DNA of 61,058 bases from JARIHD01 sp964503715 (GTDB lineage Bacteria > Patescibacteriota > Saccharimonadia > Saccharimonadales > UBA4665): assembly GCA_964503715.1 (NCBI GenBank), contig CAZDAD010000004.1:1-61058 (forward strand), written 5' to 3'. Of the stretch, positions 52,144 through 60,775 are shown in pieces. Made by a program: the position numbers and the translations under genes. Below the pieces are notes generated by a model. The model was not told where the DNA came from and ran no database searches. It saw only the letters and a list, made by a program, of their open reading frames with translations. How positions within the stretch are numbered: position 1 is the stretch's first letter; each line of letters starts with the position of its first letter.

Positions 52144-53433
52144 TTAATCTTTTTTGTCGCTCGGTAGCGGGAAGCGTTCCGCAAATGTGCGAACTTGCTC
52201 TCTAAGCTGCTTGAGTTTCGCCTCATCATTACGATTATCTATAGCCTGCTTCATCCACTCGGCTATAGTAGCCATGTCAGATTCTTTAAGCCCACGGGTC
52301 GTAACAGCAGGGGTACCGAGACGGATACCACTAGGAGTGAACGGTGGCAATGGATCATCGGCAATGGCATTTTTGTTAAGAGTTAGACCAATCTTATCTA
52401 GCGCCTCCTCAGCAACTTTTCCGTCTATACCGAAACTACCATAAACATCAGCCAGTATTAGATGATTACTGGTGCCGCCAGTGACCAGTTTAAAGCCACG
52501 CTTTTTAAGCTCTTCGGCCAAAACGGACGCATTCTTTAGAATTTGCTCAGCATAGGTCTTGAACTCAGGCTTGAGTGCTTCACCAAAAGCAACAGCCTTG
52601 GCCGCAACTATATGATCATGTGGTCCACCCTGCGTACCAGGAAATACTGCTCTATCAATCAACGTCGGAAGATTTTCGAGCGTCTTATCGGGGGCCTTGA
52701 GCGGGCTGCTGACCTTACCCCTACTTAGGATGAGACCACCACGAGGACCACGTAAGGTCTTGTGGGTAGTAGTTGTAATGACATGGAAACCGTAGTCAAA
52801 CGGATTCTTGGCAACTCCTGCTGCTATTAGGCCTGCAATATGAGCCATATCAGCCATTAACATACAATCATCACCCACTTCTTTGGCAATTTCGGCAAAT
52901 TTAGCATAATCCAGCTCTCGAGGATAGGCGCTAAAACCCGCTAAAATAATCTTTGGCTTGTGCTCTAGAGCTAATTGACGTAGCTCCTCATAATCTATTT
53001 CTCCAGTAGTCGGATCCTTCATTTTGTAGCGAATGAAATTGTACTGGTGAGCGCTACGGGTAACAGGTGCGCCGTGCGTCAGGTGACCACCATGGCCCAG
53101 GTCCATCGCCAATACAGTATCGCCTGTTTCTAACCAAGCATAGTAGACAGCCTCATTGGCAGGAGCACCCGAGTGCGGCTGGACATTAGCATGATCGGCC
53201 TTGAATAACTTCTTGGCCCGTTCGATTGCCAAAAGCTCAACTTTATCAGTAAAGTCCTGACCGCCATAATACCTTTTGCCTGGATAGCCCTCGCTATATT
53301 TATTGGTAAAAATACTACCCATGGCCGTAAGTACGTCACAACTTACATAATTTTCGCTTGGGATTAGCTCAAGTCCATCACGCTGCCTCTGAGTCTCGGC
53401 AATAATTAGCTGTTCAATTTCTGTATCTTTCAT
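52144..53433 (-). CDS. glyA: serine hydroxymethyltransferase
   Basis: PLP enzyme that makes glycine and methylene-THF from serine. The PLP Lys is in TTTTHKTLRGPRGG near residue 228; SGAPANEAVY, LDLGHGGHLTHG and DMAHIAGL are all present. 429 residues, full length. GGGGAG precedes the ATG. The 176-base leader (53434-53609) contains a TAAAAT-type box and an ACCC/GGGT hairpin, see findings. Confidence 0.95.
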   Translation of the reverse strand: MKDTEIEQLIIAETQRQRDGLELIPSENYVSCDVLTAMGSIFTNKYSEGYPGKRYYGGQDFTDKVELLAIERAKKLFKADHANVQPHSGAPANEAVYYAWLETGDTVLAMDLGHGGHLTHGAPVTRSAHQYNFIRYKMKDPTTGEIDYEELRQLALEHKPKIILAGFSAYPRELDYAKFAEIAKEVGDDCMLMADMAHIAGLIAAGVAKNPFDYGFHVITTTTHKTLRGPRGGLILSRGKVSSPLKAPDKTLENLPTLIDRAVFPGTQGGPHDHIVAAKAVAFGEALKPEFKTYAEQILKNASVLAEELKKRGFKLVTGGTSNHLILADVYGSFGIDGKVAEEALDKIGLTLNKNAIADDPLPPFTPSGIRLGTPAVTTRGLKESDMATIAEWMKQAIDNRNDEAKLKQLREQVRTFAERFPLPSDKKD

Positions 53434-53609
53434 TGGTAATCTCCCCTTTTAGATTGCAAACTTACCCGCTGAAGGGTCCGCACATCACGACCAGTAATTG
53501 AAGCAGCTACAACATAAGCTTATTTTAACACCCAAACTAACTCTTGAATGTAGTAAAAATGTGTATAACTACCCTTGTGTAATATCATTTAAGGTATATA
53601 TTTAGGAAT

Positions 53610-55130
53610 ATGAACAATACAAACGAACGAATCGGTCAACTTATTTCTCATATACGCCAAGAAAGAGGCCTAACTCAGGCTGAATTTGCTAAACGGCTTA
53701 GCACCAGCCAATCAGCCGTGAACCGCATGGAGCATGGTAAGCAAAACCTCAGTCTGGAAACGCTAGGCAGAATAAGCGATGTGCTGAACAAGCAGTTAGT
53801 CAGCCTTGGCAATGGTTCAGTCAACCTACGCATCGAGGGCGGACATGAACTAAAGGGCGAGATTCAACTCAAGACAAGCAAAAACGCCGCCGTTGGCCTG
53901 CTGTGTGCCTCACTACTCAATCACGGCACTACACGTTTTTTGAATTTCCCAAGAATCGAAGAAGTCTACAGGATTATCGAAGTGCTAGAAAGTATCGGCG
54001 TCCAGGCACGCTGGTACAACGGCAACAATCTTGAACTTAAACGACCCGAAAAATTGAATCTCGATAAAATGAACGCTGATGCTGCCCGCCGTACCCGATC
54101 GGTGCTGATGATGATGGGAGCCTTGATGCACGATTACAAAGAGTTCAAGATTCCTTACGCTGGTGGTTGCAAACTAGGCACTCGCACTGTTATGCCCCAC
54201 ATGTACGCACTAAATGAATTTGGCGTCGATATCGCCGCTAACAAGGGATACTACCGAGTAAGCGTCAACAAAAAGTCACCTGGTGAGGTTGTTTTGTATG
54301 AAGCTGGCGACACTGTAACCGAACAAGCCCTATTTGCTGCTGCCAGGACTACTGGCGAGACAACTATACTGTTTGGAACTGTTAACTACATGGTCCAAGA
54401 CGTCGTGTTCTTTTTACAAAAATTAGGTGTAAAGATAGAGTTTGGCAAGGGTACGTCCATAAAAGTAACTGGCATCGGGCCGATTAAAAAGAATATCAGT
54501 TACAGCCCCGCCGAAGACCCAATCGAGGCCATGTTCTTTACCTCTGCGGCCGTTACTACAAACTCCAGTATCACTATCAAACGTGTACCAATCGACTTTA
54601 TGACACTCGAGCTCATCAAGCTCAGGACTATGGGCCTCAAATTCGACCAATCAGAAGTCTACAAAGCAGATAACGGCAAGACTCGATTAGTAGATATCAA
54701 GATACACAAACATGACGGTAGCCTAAAAGCACTTACTGAAAAAATCCACCCCGCTACCTATCCTGGTCTTAATGCCGACAACTTACCATACTTTGTACCA
54801 ATCGCTGGTGTATGTAAGGGTCGTACCCTCATTCATGATTGGATGTATGAAAACCGGGCCATCTACTACACCGAGATGGCAAAGGTAGGTATGCAAGTAG
54901 AGCTAGCCGATCCTCATAGAATATATATCCAAGGACCAACCAAGTTCAATAAAGCAGATGTAGTGTGTCCTCCTGCCCTGCGCCCAGCCAGTCTATTACT
55001 TATAGGCATGATGGCCGCCGAAGGTATTTCGACGCTACGCAACATTTACACGATTGAACGAGGCTACGAGGACCTAGCAGAACGCCTGAACTCCCTAGGT
55101 GCTAAGATTCAGGTATTCCACGACTTTTAG
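53610..55130 (+). CDS. murA: XRE HTH domain fused to MurA-like UDP-GlcNAc 1-carboxyvinyltransferase
   Basis: A 506-residue two-domain protein. Residues 7-62 are an XRE HTH (IGQLISHIRQERGLTQAEFAKRLSTSQSAVNRMEHG). From about 70 the EPSP-synthase fold begins: LKGEIQLKTSKNAAV, the Cys loop AGGCKLGTRTVMPH near 190 (Cys115 in E. coli MurA), and repeated inside-out beta-alpha units to the end. Whether it makes UDP-GlcNAc-enolpyruvate, acts as a regulator that binds UDP-GlcNAc, or both, is open; loops differ from standard MurA, so the enzyme call is by family. ATG behind TTAGGAA. The fusion is a notable oddity. Confidence 0.85.
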   Translation: MNNTNERIGQLISHIRQERGLTQAEFAKRLSTSQSAVNRMEHGKQNLSLETLGRISDVLNKQLVSLGNGSVNLRIEGGHELKGEIQLKTSKNAAVGLLCASLLNHGTTRFLNFPRIEEVYRIIEVLESIGVQARWYNGNNLELKRPEKLNLDKMNADAARRTRSVLMMMGALMHDYKEFKIPYAGGCKLGTRTVMPHMYALNEFGVDIAANKGYYRVSVNKKSPGEVVLYEAGDTVTEQALFAAARTTGETTILFGTVNYMVQDVVFFLQKLGVKIEFGKGTSIKVTGIGPIKKNISYSPAEDPIEAMFFTSAAVTTNSSITIKRVPIDFMTLELIKLRTMGLKFDQSEVYKADNGKTRLVDIKIHKHDGSLKALTEKIHPATYPGLNADNLPYFVPIAGVCKGRTLIHDWMYENRAIYYTEMAKVGMQVELADPHRIYIQGPTKFNKADVVCPPALRPASLLLIGMMAAEGISTLRNIYTIERGYEDLAERLNSLGAKIQVFHDF

Positions 55131-55190
55131 TCTGATCGACCTCTATTACGAACTGGCTCTGTTTGTTATAATGTCAGGGCCAGTCGCTAT

Positions 55191-55266
55191 GCGGGTATCG
55201 TACAATGGCTTCGTATGCCAGCCTTCCAAGCTGGAGATGAGAGTTCGATTCTCTCTACCCGCACCA
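55191..55266 (+). tRNA. tRNA-Gly(TCC)
   Basis: Acceptor GCGGGTA/TACCCGC, anticodon loop CTTCCAA on CCAGC/GCTGG, T-loop TTCGATT, CCA encoded. First of a cluster of three tRNAs. Confidence 0.95.
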
Positions 55267-55303
55267 TTTTTATATTTCTGTTCCGCCAAAGGCGGTATCT
55301 TAG

Positions 55304-55380
55304 GCCCCGGTAGCTCAGCTGGATAGAGCAAGAGACTTCTAAGCTCAAGGTCACAGGTTCGAATCCTGTCCGGGGTACCA
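55304..55380 (+). tRNA. tRNA-Arg(TCT) with weak anticodon stem
   Basis: Acceptor GCCCCGG/CCGGGGT, anticodon loop CTTCTAA, T-loop TTCGAAT, CCA encoded. The anticodon stem AGAGA/GCTCA has only three Watson-Crick pairs, with A-A and A-G mismatches at its ends. Otherwise a full cloverleaf. Confidence 0.88.
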
Positions 55381-55474
55381 AGCTAAACCTAACCTGCATA
55401 ATACTTATTTATTGGCGTGTTTTGGTTGTTATAAGTAGCTTTTTGAGGTATAATCACCTCTGTTATACGCATTT

Positions 55475-55552
55475 GGCGGATGTAGCTCAGTTGGTTAGAG
55501 CGCTGGATTGTGGCTCCGGAGGCCGTGGGTTCGAACCCCATCATTCGCCCCA
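55475..55552 (+). tRNA. tRNA-His(GTG)
   Basis: An extra G at -1 pairs with C73, as in tRNA-His; anticodon loop TTGTGGC on CTGGA/TCCGG; encoded CCA. A GAGGT...ACCTC dyad with a TATAAT lies 20-35 bases upstream as promoter. A GUN-anticodon tRNA, hence a TGT substrate. Confidence 0.95.
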
Positions 55553-55567
55553 AAATGAACGTTTTAT

Positions 55568-55590
55568 GCTCCTCTTTTGAGGAGCTTTTT
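55568..55590 (+). terminator. terminator of the tRNA cluster
   Basis: GCTCCTC / GAGGAGC stem with TTTT loop, then five T. Confidence 0.9.
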
Positions 55591-55627
55591 GTTGGCTGTT
55601 ATAATAGACATCAAGAGAGGAAAATAA

Positions 55628-57487
55628 ATGAAAAAGCTTGTTCAGTTCGTCCGAAACTACAAATGGTTTGCGATTGCATTGCTTGGTGCATCATTGGGAT
55701 TGGGTCTTCAGCTCGCAGGTCACACTACTGCAGCAAAATGGGTGTTAATAGTCACTGCAACCATTGAGGCTATAAACATGACTGTTGGCATGTACAATGA
55801 CCTGCGCGATGGTAGGTACGGAGTAGATATACTTGCCTTAACCGCTATTGTGGTCTCTTTTGTTATGCATGAATACTGGGCTGGCATGGTTATCATACTC
55901 ATGCTCACAGGCGGTGAAGCTCTCGAAGATTTTGCTGAACATCGTGCCAGAACTGAACTTGATGCGCTACTGAGTAGAGCGCCACAAAAAGCCCACCTAC
56001 TGAGAGGCAGCAAAGAAGTTGACGTCGTAGCAAGTAAAGTCGAAGCTGGCGATAAAGTTGTTATCCGACCTGGTGAAGTCGTTCCAGTTGACGCCAAGAT
56101 AGTTGAAGGAACGGCCAGCTTTGATGAGTCCAGCCTAACTGGCGAAAGCATACCTGTTATCAAAAAAGTTGGTAGTGAGATTATGAGCGGATCTGTAAAT
56201 ATGGACGGTGCTATAGTGGCTGAGGCTTTGCGCTCAGCAGCTAATAGCCAATACGAGCAGATTGTGAAGTTGGTGCAGGCTGCCGCCAACAGCCAAGCGC
56301 CATTCGTGCGATTGGCCGACAAGTATGCCATTCCCTTCACGGTCATATCCTTTGGTATTGCAGGGGCTGCATGGGGCCTAAGTGGCGACTCGCTGCGCTT
56401 CTTGCAAGTTCTGGTAGTTGCAACTCCCTGCCCGCTGATTCTAGCTGCACCAATTGCGATTATTTCTGGTATGAGCCGTGCGGCCAAACACGGTATTATA
56501 GTCAAAACTGGTTCAGCACTTGAGAAACTTGCACAGGCAGAAACATTCGCATTCGATAAAACAGGTACGCTCACGGAGGGACAGCCAAAAGTTGAGAAAG
56601 TCATAACTTACAGCAAGTTCACCAAAAAAGATGTCATTGGTTACGCTGCGGCTCTAGAACAAAGCAGCAATCATGTATTAGCCAAAGCAATAGTCGATAA
56701 GGCTAAGTCTCTTGGAGCTACTCTGCCAAAAACGAAGCACGTAACCGAATTAGCGGGTCATGGGCTAGAGGCAAAAATCGGCGCAAAACAAATACTAGTC
56801 GGTCGCCTCAGTATGCTTGACGATTATCAGATTAAAGTCCCTGCCAAATTTAAGGCTGAGGCCGTTCAAACAACCGCATCTTTTGTAGCAATTGACGGTG
56901 AATTGGCTGGACTAATTAGCTTCGATGATAAGATCCGCCCCGACACCAAAAAAACCATAAAAGACCTGTTCTCCCAGGGTGTCAAATCAGTTGTCATGAT
57001 AACTGGCGATAACCGTCATGTTGCCAAGAAGATATCAAAATCGCTTGGTATCACAAAAGTCCATGCCGAAATGCTACCAGGCGATAAAATCCGTGCCATC
57101 GAGAGTATCGAGCAACGTCCAGTCGCTTTTATCGGTGACGGCGTCAATGATGCGCCTGCGTTAACTGCTAGCGATTTAGGCATTGCCCTTGGTGCTCGCG
57201 GCTCAACGGCGGCCAGTGAATCGGCTGATATAGTTATAATGCTCGAGGGGCTCAAACATGTCGCCGAAGCTAGGCACATAGCCAAGCGCACCTTCTTTAT
57301 AGCTCAGCAAAGTATTTTAATTGGCATTGGCCTGAGCATCGTATTGATGCTTATCTTTGCAACGGGTAAATTCAAGCCAATCTACGGGGCTGCTATTCAG
57401 GAGCTCGTAGATATTGTCGTTATATTCAACGCCTTGCGAGCTCATGGCAAATTTAGTGCGCCCAAAAAGCTTAAAGTATCAGCCTAA
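55628..57487 (+). CDS. heavy-metal P1B-type ATPase
   Basis: Pumps metal ions across the cytoplasmic membrane with ATP. Six or more hydrophobic segments: two or three at residues 13-90, two near 235-275, two near the C-terminus. TGES near 171, transmembrane TPCPL near 265, DKTGTLT (catalytic Asp near 311) and GDGVNDAPAL near 500 are intact. The usual HP of the nucleotide domain (SEHPLA) reads SNHVLA here. No N-terminal metal-binding domain. TATAAT at 55600-55605 and GAGAGG ribosome site. Metal unknown; TPC motifs are not the usual Cu/Zn CPC. Confidence 0.88.
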   Translation: MKKLVQFVRNYKWFAIALLGASLGLGLQLAGHTTAAKWVLIVTATIEAINMTVGMYNDLRDGRYGVDILALTAIVVSFVMHEYWAGMVIILMLTGGEALEDFAEHRARTELDALLSRAPQKAHLLRGSKEVDVVASKVEAGDKVVIRPGEVVPVDAKIVEGTASFDESSLTGESIPVIKKVGSEIMSGSVNMDGAIVAEALRSAANSQYEQIVKLVQAAANSQAPFVRLADKYAIPFTVISFGIAGAAWGLSGDSLRFLQVLVVATPCPLILAAPIAIISGMSRAAKHGIIVKTGSALEKLAQAETFAFDKTGTLTEGQPKVEKVITYSKFTKKDVIGYAAALEQSSNHVLAKAIVDKAKSLGATLPKTKHVTELAGHGLEAKIGAKQILVGRLSMLDDYQIKVPAKFKAEAVQTTASFVAIDGELAGLISFDDKIRPDTKKTIKDLFSQGVKSVVMITGDNRHVAKKISKSLGITKVHAEMLPGDKIRAIESIEQRPVAFIGDGVNDAPALTASDLGIALGARGSTAASESADIVIMLEGLKHVAEARHIAKRTFFIAQQSILIGIGLSIVLMLIFATGKFKPIYGAAIQELVDIVVIFNALRAHGKFSAPKKLKVSA

Positions 57488-58113
57488 AGACTGCTACTAA
57501 GCACTAAGGCAAACAGCATAGGAACAACTATATTGTCGAATCCATGTGCTATATTTTCAGCGGCCGTGGCCATGAGTGGGAGCAGAACAAACATAATGGG
57601 GCTCACATGACCATGCGAAAAAGTTGTATAAAAGGCCATGATTACGTAGCAAGCCACTGCAAATGTTGCCGTACCTGCTATACTCTTGCGGCGGCCAAAG
57701 ACTTTGTATCGGTTGGTGTCACCAAATAATGTTCCGACAACTGCCGCTAAACCATCTCCTAGGCTCAAGGCCATCATCGAAGCAGCAAATATCCACTTGC
57801 TCGTGACTATGAACGACAATATACCAATAGCTAAGGCAAAGACCACCTCACTATAGGCATCACGTTTGGTGCCATGGATTGAATGGAACACGTTGTACCT
57901 TGTAGAAAACAAAATCACTATTATGAAAGCCGCACTCAGGAGTTGAATCTGGCCCCAGCTTAGAAAAAAAGGCCAGAACGCAACGATTGTTCCGACCACT
58001 ATATGTATGAATTTTCGGGTTAGCTCTGAATGTATCTTTTTTGCTCTAGACAACCACTCTGCAAACATAAGCACCACAAAGGTGACAAATAAAACAGCGA
58101 TAAGTTTTAACAT
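57484..58113 (-). CDS. CTP-dependent lipid kinase-like (SEC59/DGK1/VTE5 family) membrane protein
   Basis: A 209-residue multi-pass protein related to dolichol, diacylglycerol and phytol kinases. It has RKFIHIVVGTIV at the N-terminus, SLGDGLAAVVGTLFG in the middle, and GRRKSIAGTATF near residue 150: this is the family's CTP/lipid signature. About six hydrophobic segments. The end overlaps the P1B ATPase stop by four bases on the opposite strand. Possibly salvages prenyl or lipid alcohols from the host. Confidence 0.8.
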   Translation of the reverse strand: MLKLIAVLFVTFVVLMFAEWLSRAKKIHSELTRKFIHIVVGTIVAFWPFFLSWGQIQLLSAAFIIVILFSTRYNVFHSIHGTKRDAYSEVVFALAIGILSFIVTSKWIFAASMMALSLGDGLAAVVGTLFGDTNRYKVFGRRKSIAGTATFAVACYVIMAFYTTFSHGHVSPIMFVLLPLMATAAENIAHGFDNIVVPMLFALVLSSSL

Positions 58114-58115
58114 AA

Positions 58116-58835
58116 TTACATTTTATCAGGTAGTTCAAGCGTGACTAGGTCTTTGGCAGTATTAAGTTTGCGAACCATTGGCGACCAGTCAACTGTTCGT
58201 CTGAGTTTCCTAGGCTCCTGCTCTAGTTTAACAGTGCTCTCTAGGTTGATAGTCCACATCTCACAATTTCTAACGCTATTGTAGCCAAGGGGGACTTTCT
58301 TTTCCTGACCATCAGCATCTAATGCAGCCTGCATAAATGTCGAGCTTGTGACCAACAATATATCCTTACCTACAAAGCGCTTGCAGGACTTGATGGCTTG
58401 CAAGAACTCAGTTGCCCTCTTGGATATGTCTTGCATGTTCTCGCCCTTGTATATTTTGGGCAAATATCTACTAGACATAACGGTGCGCATAAGCGGCTGA
58501 CCGATAAATGGCGGCAGATGCATTTTGCGCCCCTCTAGTACCCCCATATTAAGTTCTAGAGCTTCTGGGACCGTCACTATTGCGTGGCGTCTTTTCTGTT
58601 TTTTGGCGATGTGATGAGCCGTATCAATACAACGGCGGCGTGGTGCGGCAATGATGGCCTCAAAGTCTATCCCTGACAGGGCGTAGGCAGTTTGCATTGC
58701 CTCCCCCTGGCCTCTGTTGGAGAGGCGCGTATCTATCTCTGGCTTACCAGCACCTTCTATAATGCCTCGGGCATTTCCTAGTGACTGCCCGTGACGTACC
58801 ATATGTAGTCTAATTATTTTTTGATCGTGTACCAT
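58116..58835 (-). CDS. histidine-phosphatase-like protein lacking the second catalytic His
   Basis: A 239-residue protein: RHGQSLGNARG at residue 12 holds the phospho-accepting His, and APRRRCIDTAHHIA the Arg. But where active members read V-x-H-G-G, this protein has LVTSSTFMQAA, so the second His is replaced by Ser. A binding or altered activity role is possible. ATG at 58835 is chosen; a longer frame would start inside tRNA-Pro. TGTAAT lies about nine bases upstream. Stop is two bases from the lipid kinase start. Confidence 0.8.
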   Translation of the reverse strand: MVHDQKIIRLHMVRHGQSLGNARGIIEGAGKPEIDTRLSNRGQGEAMQTAYALSGIDFEAIIAAPRRRCIDTAHHIAKKQKRRHAIVTVPEALELNMGVLEGRKMHLPPFIGQPLMRTVMSSRYLPKIYKGENMQDISKRATEFLQAIKSCKRFVGKDILLVTSSTFMQAALDADGQEKKVPLGYNSVRNCEMWTINLESTVKLEQEPRKLRRTVDWSPMVRKLNTAKDLVTLELPDKM

Positions 58836-58855
58836 AAGCTCTCGATTACAATTTT

Positions 58856-58932
58856 TGGTCGGGGTGACTGGATTTGAACCGGCGACCTCAGCGTCCCGAA
58901 CGCTGCGCGCTACCAAACTGCGCTACACCCCG
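58856..58932 (-). tRNA. tRNA-Pro(CGG)
   Basis: Acceptor CGGGGTG/CACCCCG, anticodon loop TTCGGGA on CAGCG/CGCTG, T-loop TTCAAAT, CCA encoded. Confidence 0.95.
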
Positions 58933-59074
58933 ATAGATTCATAGTACACCCAGATTACCAGAGGCTCAATCTGTTGTCTAGCTATCACCTATCATGCATG
59001 GACAAGTGAAATACACAACATATGGTGTTTAGCGTTGACTGCGAATCACTAACGACTGGTATAATGATGGCATC

Positions 59075-59665
59075 ATGAGACAACTGCAAAAAATTACAAA
59101 ACGTGAGTTCAAGGTCGCTAACATTATTATTTTCGTTGCCAGTTTGGCTGTTCTAAGCATCGTACTTAGAGTGGTGCCACACACCGCTAATATTGCTCCC
59201 GTAGGTGCCCTTGCACTGCTGTCAGGAGCTGTTCTCAGCCGACGTGCAGGCATTTTTGTACCAGTAATCGTTATGATTGTGGCCGACTTGATTATTGGGC
59301 TGCACTCCACGGTGTTATTTACTTGGCTAGGGTTTGGCATGGTAGGCCTGTTTGGATCATTGCTAGCTAAACGCAGTGTGCTGTCTCGTATTGGCCTCGG
59401 TGCGCTCGGTTCGGCTGCTATCTTTTACCTGATATCTAATTTTGGTGTTTGGCTTATCACTGGTATGTATGCCCACACACTTACAGGTCTTATCGAATGT
59501 TACACCATGGCGCTGCCCTTCCTGCGTGCTAGCTTTATGGGCGACTTGGCCTTTGCGACTGCATTCTTTGGGGTTTATGCGGTTCTAAGGGATTATCTTG
59601 ACGAATACACCACCATCAGCGTTACGCCCACCCGAAGCACTAGCAAAAAGTCGGCAAACATATAG
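59075..59665 (+). CDS. DUF6580-like / ECF-S-like small membrane transporter
   Basis: A 196-residue protein with five to six hydrophobic segments. The pattern RVVPHTANIAPVGALALLSGAVLSRR followed by ADLIIGLHSTVLFTWLGF is that of DUF6580 (putative vitamin or precursor transport). A charged C-terminal tail of about 30 residues follows. TATAAT (59060-59065) lies nine bases before the ATG, leaderless. Substrate unknown. Confidence 0.75.
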   Translation: MRQLQKITKREFKVANIIIFVASLAVLSIVLRVVPHTANIAPVGALALLSGAVLSRRAGIFVPVIVMIVADLIIGLHSTVLFTWLGFGMVGLFGSLLAKRSVLSRIGLGALGSAAIFYLISNFGVWLITGMYAHTLTGLIECYTMALPFLRASFMGDLAFATAFFGVYAVLRDYLDEYTTISVTPTRSTSKKSANI

Positions 59666-59682
59666 ACAGATCGCAGGTAACT

Positions 59683-59712
59683 AAAAAAGCTCGAAATAAA
59701 TCGAGCTTTTTT
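59683..59712. terminator. bidirectional terminator
   Basis: AAAAAAGCTCGA / TCGAGCTTTTTT arms with six-base loop, between the transporter gene and tRNA-Pro(TGG). Confidence 0.9.
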
Positions 59713-59714
59713 AT

Positions 59715-59791
59715 TGGTCGGGGTGAAAGGACTTGAACCTTCGACCTCGCGGTCCCAAACCGCGCGCGCTAGCCACCTGCGCCACCCCCCG
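59715..59791 (-). tRNA. tRNA-Pro(TGG)
   Basis: Anticodon loop TTTGGGA on CGCGG/CCGCG, T-loop TTCAAGT, CCA encoded. The acceptor stem CGGGGGG/CACCCCG has one G-A mismatch. A TACAAT box lies about 20 bases upstream. Confidence 0.92.
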
Positions 59792-59896
59792 AAAACAGGA
59801 GTATTGTAACAGATAAAAACTGTTTAATCCAGCTGATCATCGCATGGAATATTATAGAGCAATCGGGCGCTGAATGTCTGGGAGCCTGCACTAGTT

Positions 59897-59989
59897 CTAT
59901 GCGCCTGTTATGTCTCCTGTTACAGCTCTGGTTACTTCATCAGAAGGGGTCTGACCATTGGCGAGGGTATGCGCATTTACTGAGTCACA
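59897..59989 (-). pseudogene. short remnant resembling a VbhA-type antitoxin C-terminus
   Basis: A stop-to-stop reading frame of 30 codons reads ANGQTPSDEVTRAV and ends in TGDITGA. VbhA-like antitoxins of Fic toxins have a similar helix (LEG..P..EV...V.GEI). No start and no N-terminal part are found, so at best a decayed fragment. The rest of 59792-60029 shows nothing else. Confidence 0.35.
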
Positions 59990-60029
59990 TTACTAATACG
60001 TACCCCTTTTGCGTCTAGGCTTACATTTG

Positions 60030-60209
60030 TTAGAAAACTTTCTTCTCAGTGGCCAGAATCTCGTCCTCGGATTCAGGATTGCGGCGTTCGTCATTGTAGA
60101 AATTTAGTCTTGTCCTCTTGAGCATTGGATAATTCCTCAGTTCTTCGATCCTCGGATGCATAGTGCCAAAGTCACGCTTCCAGTACTCAATTATCCTCAA
60201 AGGCCTCAT
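60030..60209 (-). CDS. small hypothetical protein, 59 aa
   Basis: Starts ATG at 60209 behind AGGGA, eight bases upstream; 59 charged residues (RPLRIIEYWKRDFG at the start, EDEILATEKKVF at the end). No membrane segment. Lies 59 bases after the probable immunity gene on the same strand, so it may belong to the toxin locus. Unrecognised. Confidence 0.55.
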   Translation of the reverse strand: MRPLRIIEYWKRDFGTMHPRIEELRNYPMLKRTRLNFYNDERRNPESEDEILATEKKVF

Positions 60210-60268
60210 ATCTATTTCCCTATTTAAATACTTATTGTAGTTCTATAAACTCAATCTATTAGTACAGA

Positions 60269-60775
60269 CTAGGCTCGATGCGAGAATACGAATGCTTGGC
60301 TGTAAAAATCGTTTTCACTTCCTAGGCCTTTTTCGGTCTCGTAATAAGCGTATATGTGGCCGTATCGCGGTAGTATATAGTTTTGAGGAAAATGGCTCGA
60401 ATAGTACTCCTCTGTATCTACGTCAACCTTTACCCCTCTTTTTGTGACATACAGAGCTGGGGGCTGCCGAAGGACAAGTTTTCTTGAAATTACGTCGTCA
60501 AACGTATGTTTCTCTAAAGACTCAGCCCACTCCGTAAAGAAGATTAGGTCAAGAACGTAGTCTTTAGAAATTTGCTGATATTCATTAATACCGCGCTCAA
60601 ATAGTCTGAATGCCCTACTAGCCACATCCTTAATGTCTAAATCATTCAATGAACTATATAAACTATCTAGCTCCATTGAACTATAGAAGTTGTCACTGAC
60701 TTCTTCTAGTAGCTGCTCGGAACTGAGCCATTCACGTATTAGTGCTTCATGCTCGTCTATCTGGGCATTTGCCAT
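60269..60775 (-). CDS. probable immunity protein of the adjacent toxin
   Basis: A 168-residue acidic soluble protein with no recognised family. The ATG at 60775 has GAGGAGG six bases before it and lies inside the end of the toxin gene (19-base overlap), the standard coupling for toxin-immunity pairs. An earlier ATG (60835) would give a longer overlap and has no such site. The role is inferred from position and acidic charge. Confidence 0.6.
   Translation of the reverse strand: MANAQIDEHEALIREWLSSEQLLEEVSDNFYSSMELDSLYSSLNDLDIKDVASRAFRLFERGINEYQQISKDYVLDLIFFTEWAESLEKHTFDDVISRKLVLRQPPALYVTKRGVKVDVDTEEYYSSHFPQNYILPRYGHIYAYYETEKGLGSENDFYSQAFVFSHRA

Noticed and set aside
55099..55399. Open frames across the tRNA-Gly/Arg cluster
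   Set aside because: Shadow frames of tRNA genes on both strands.
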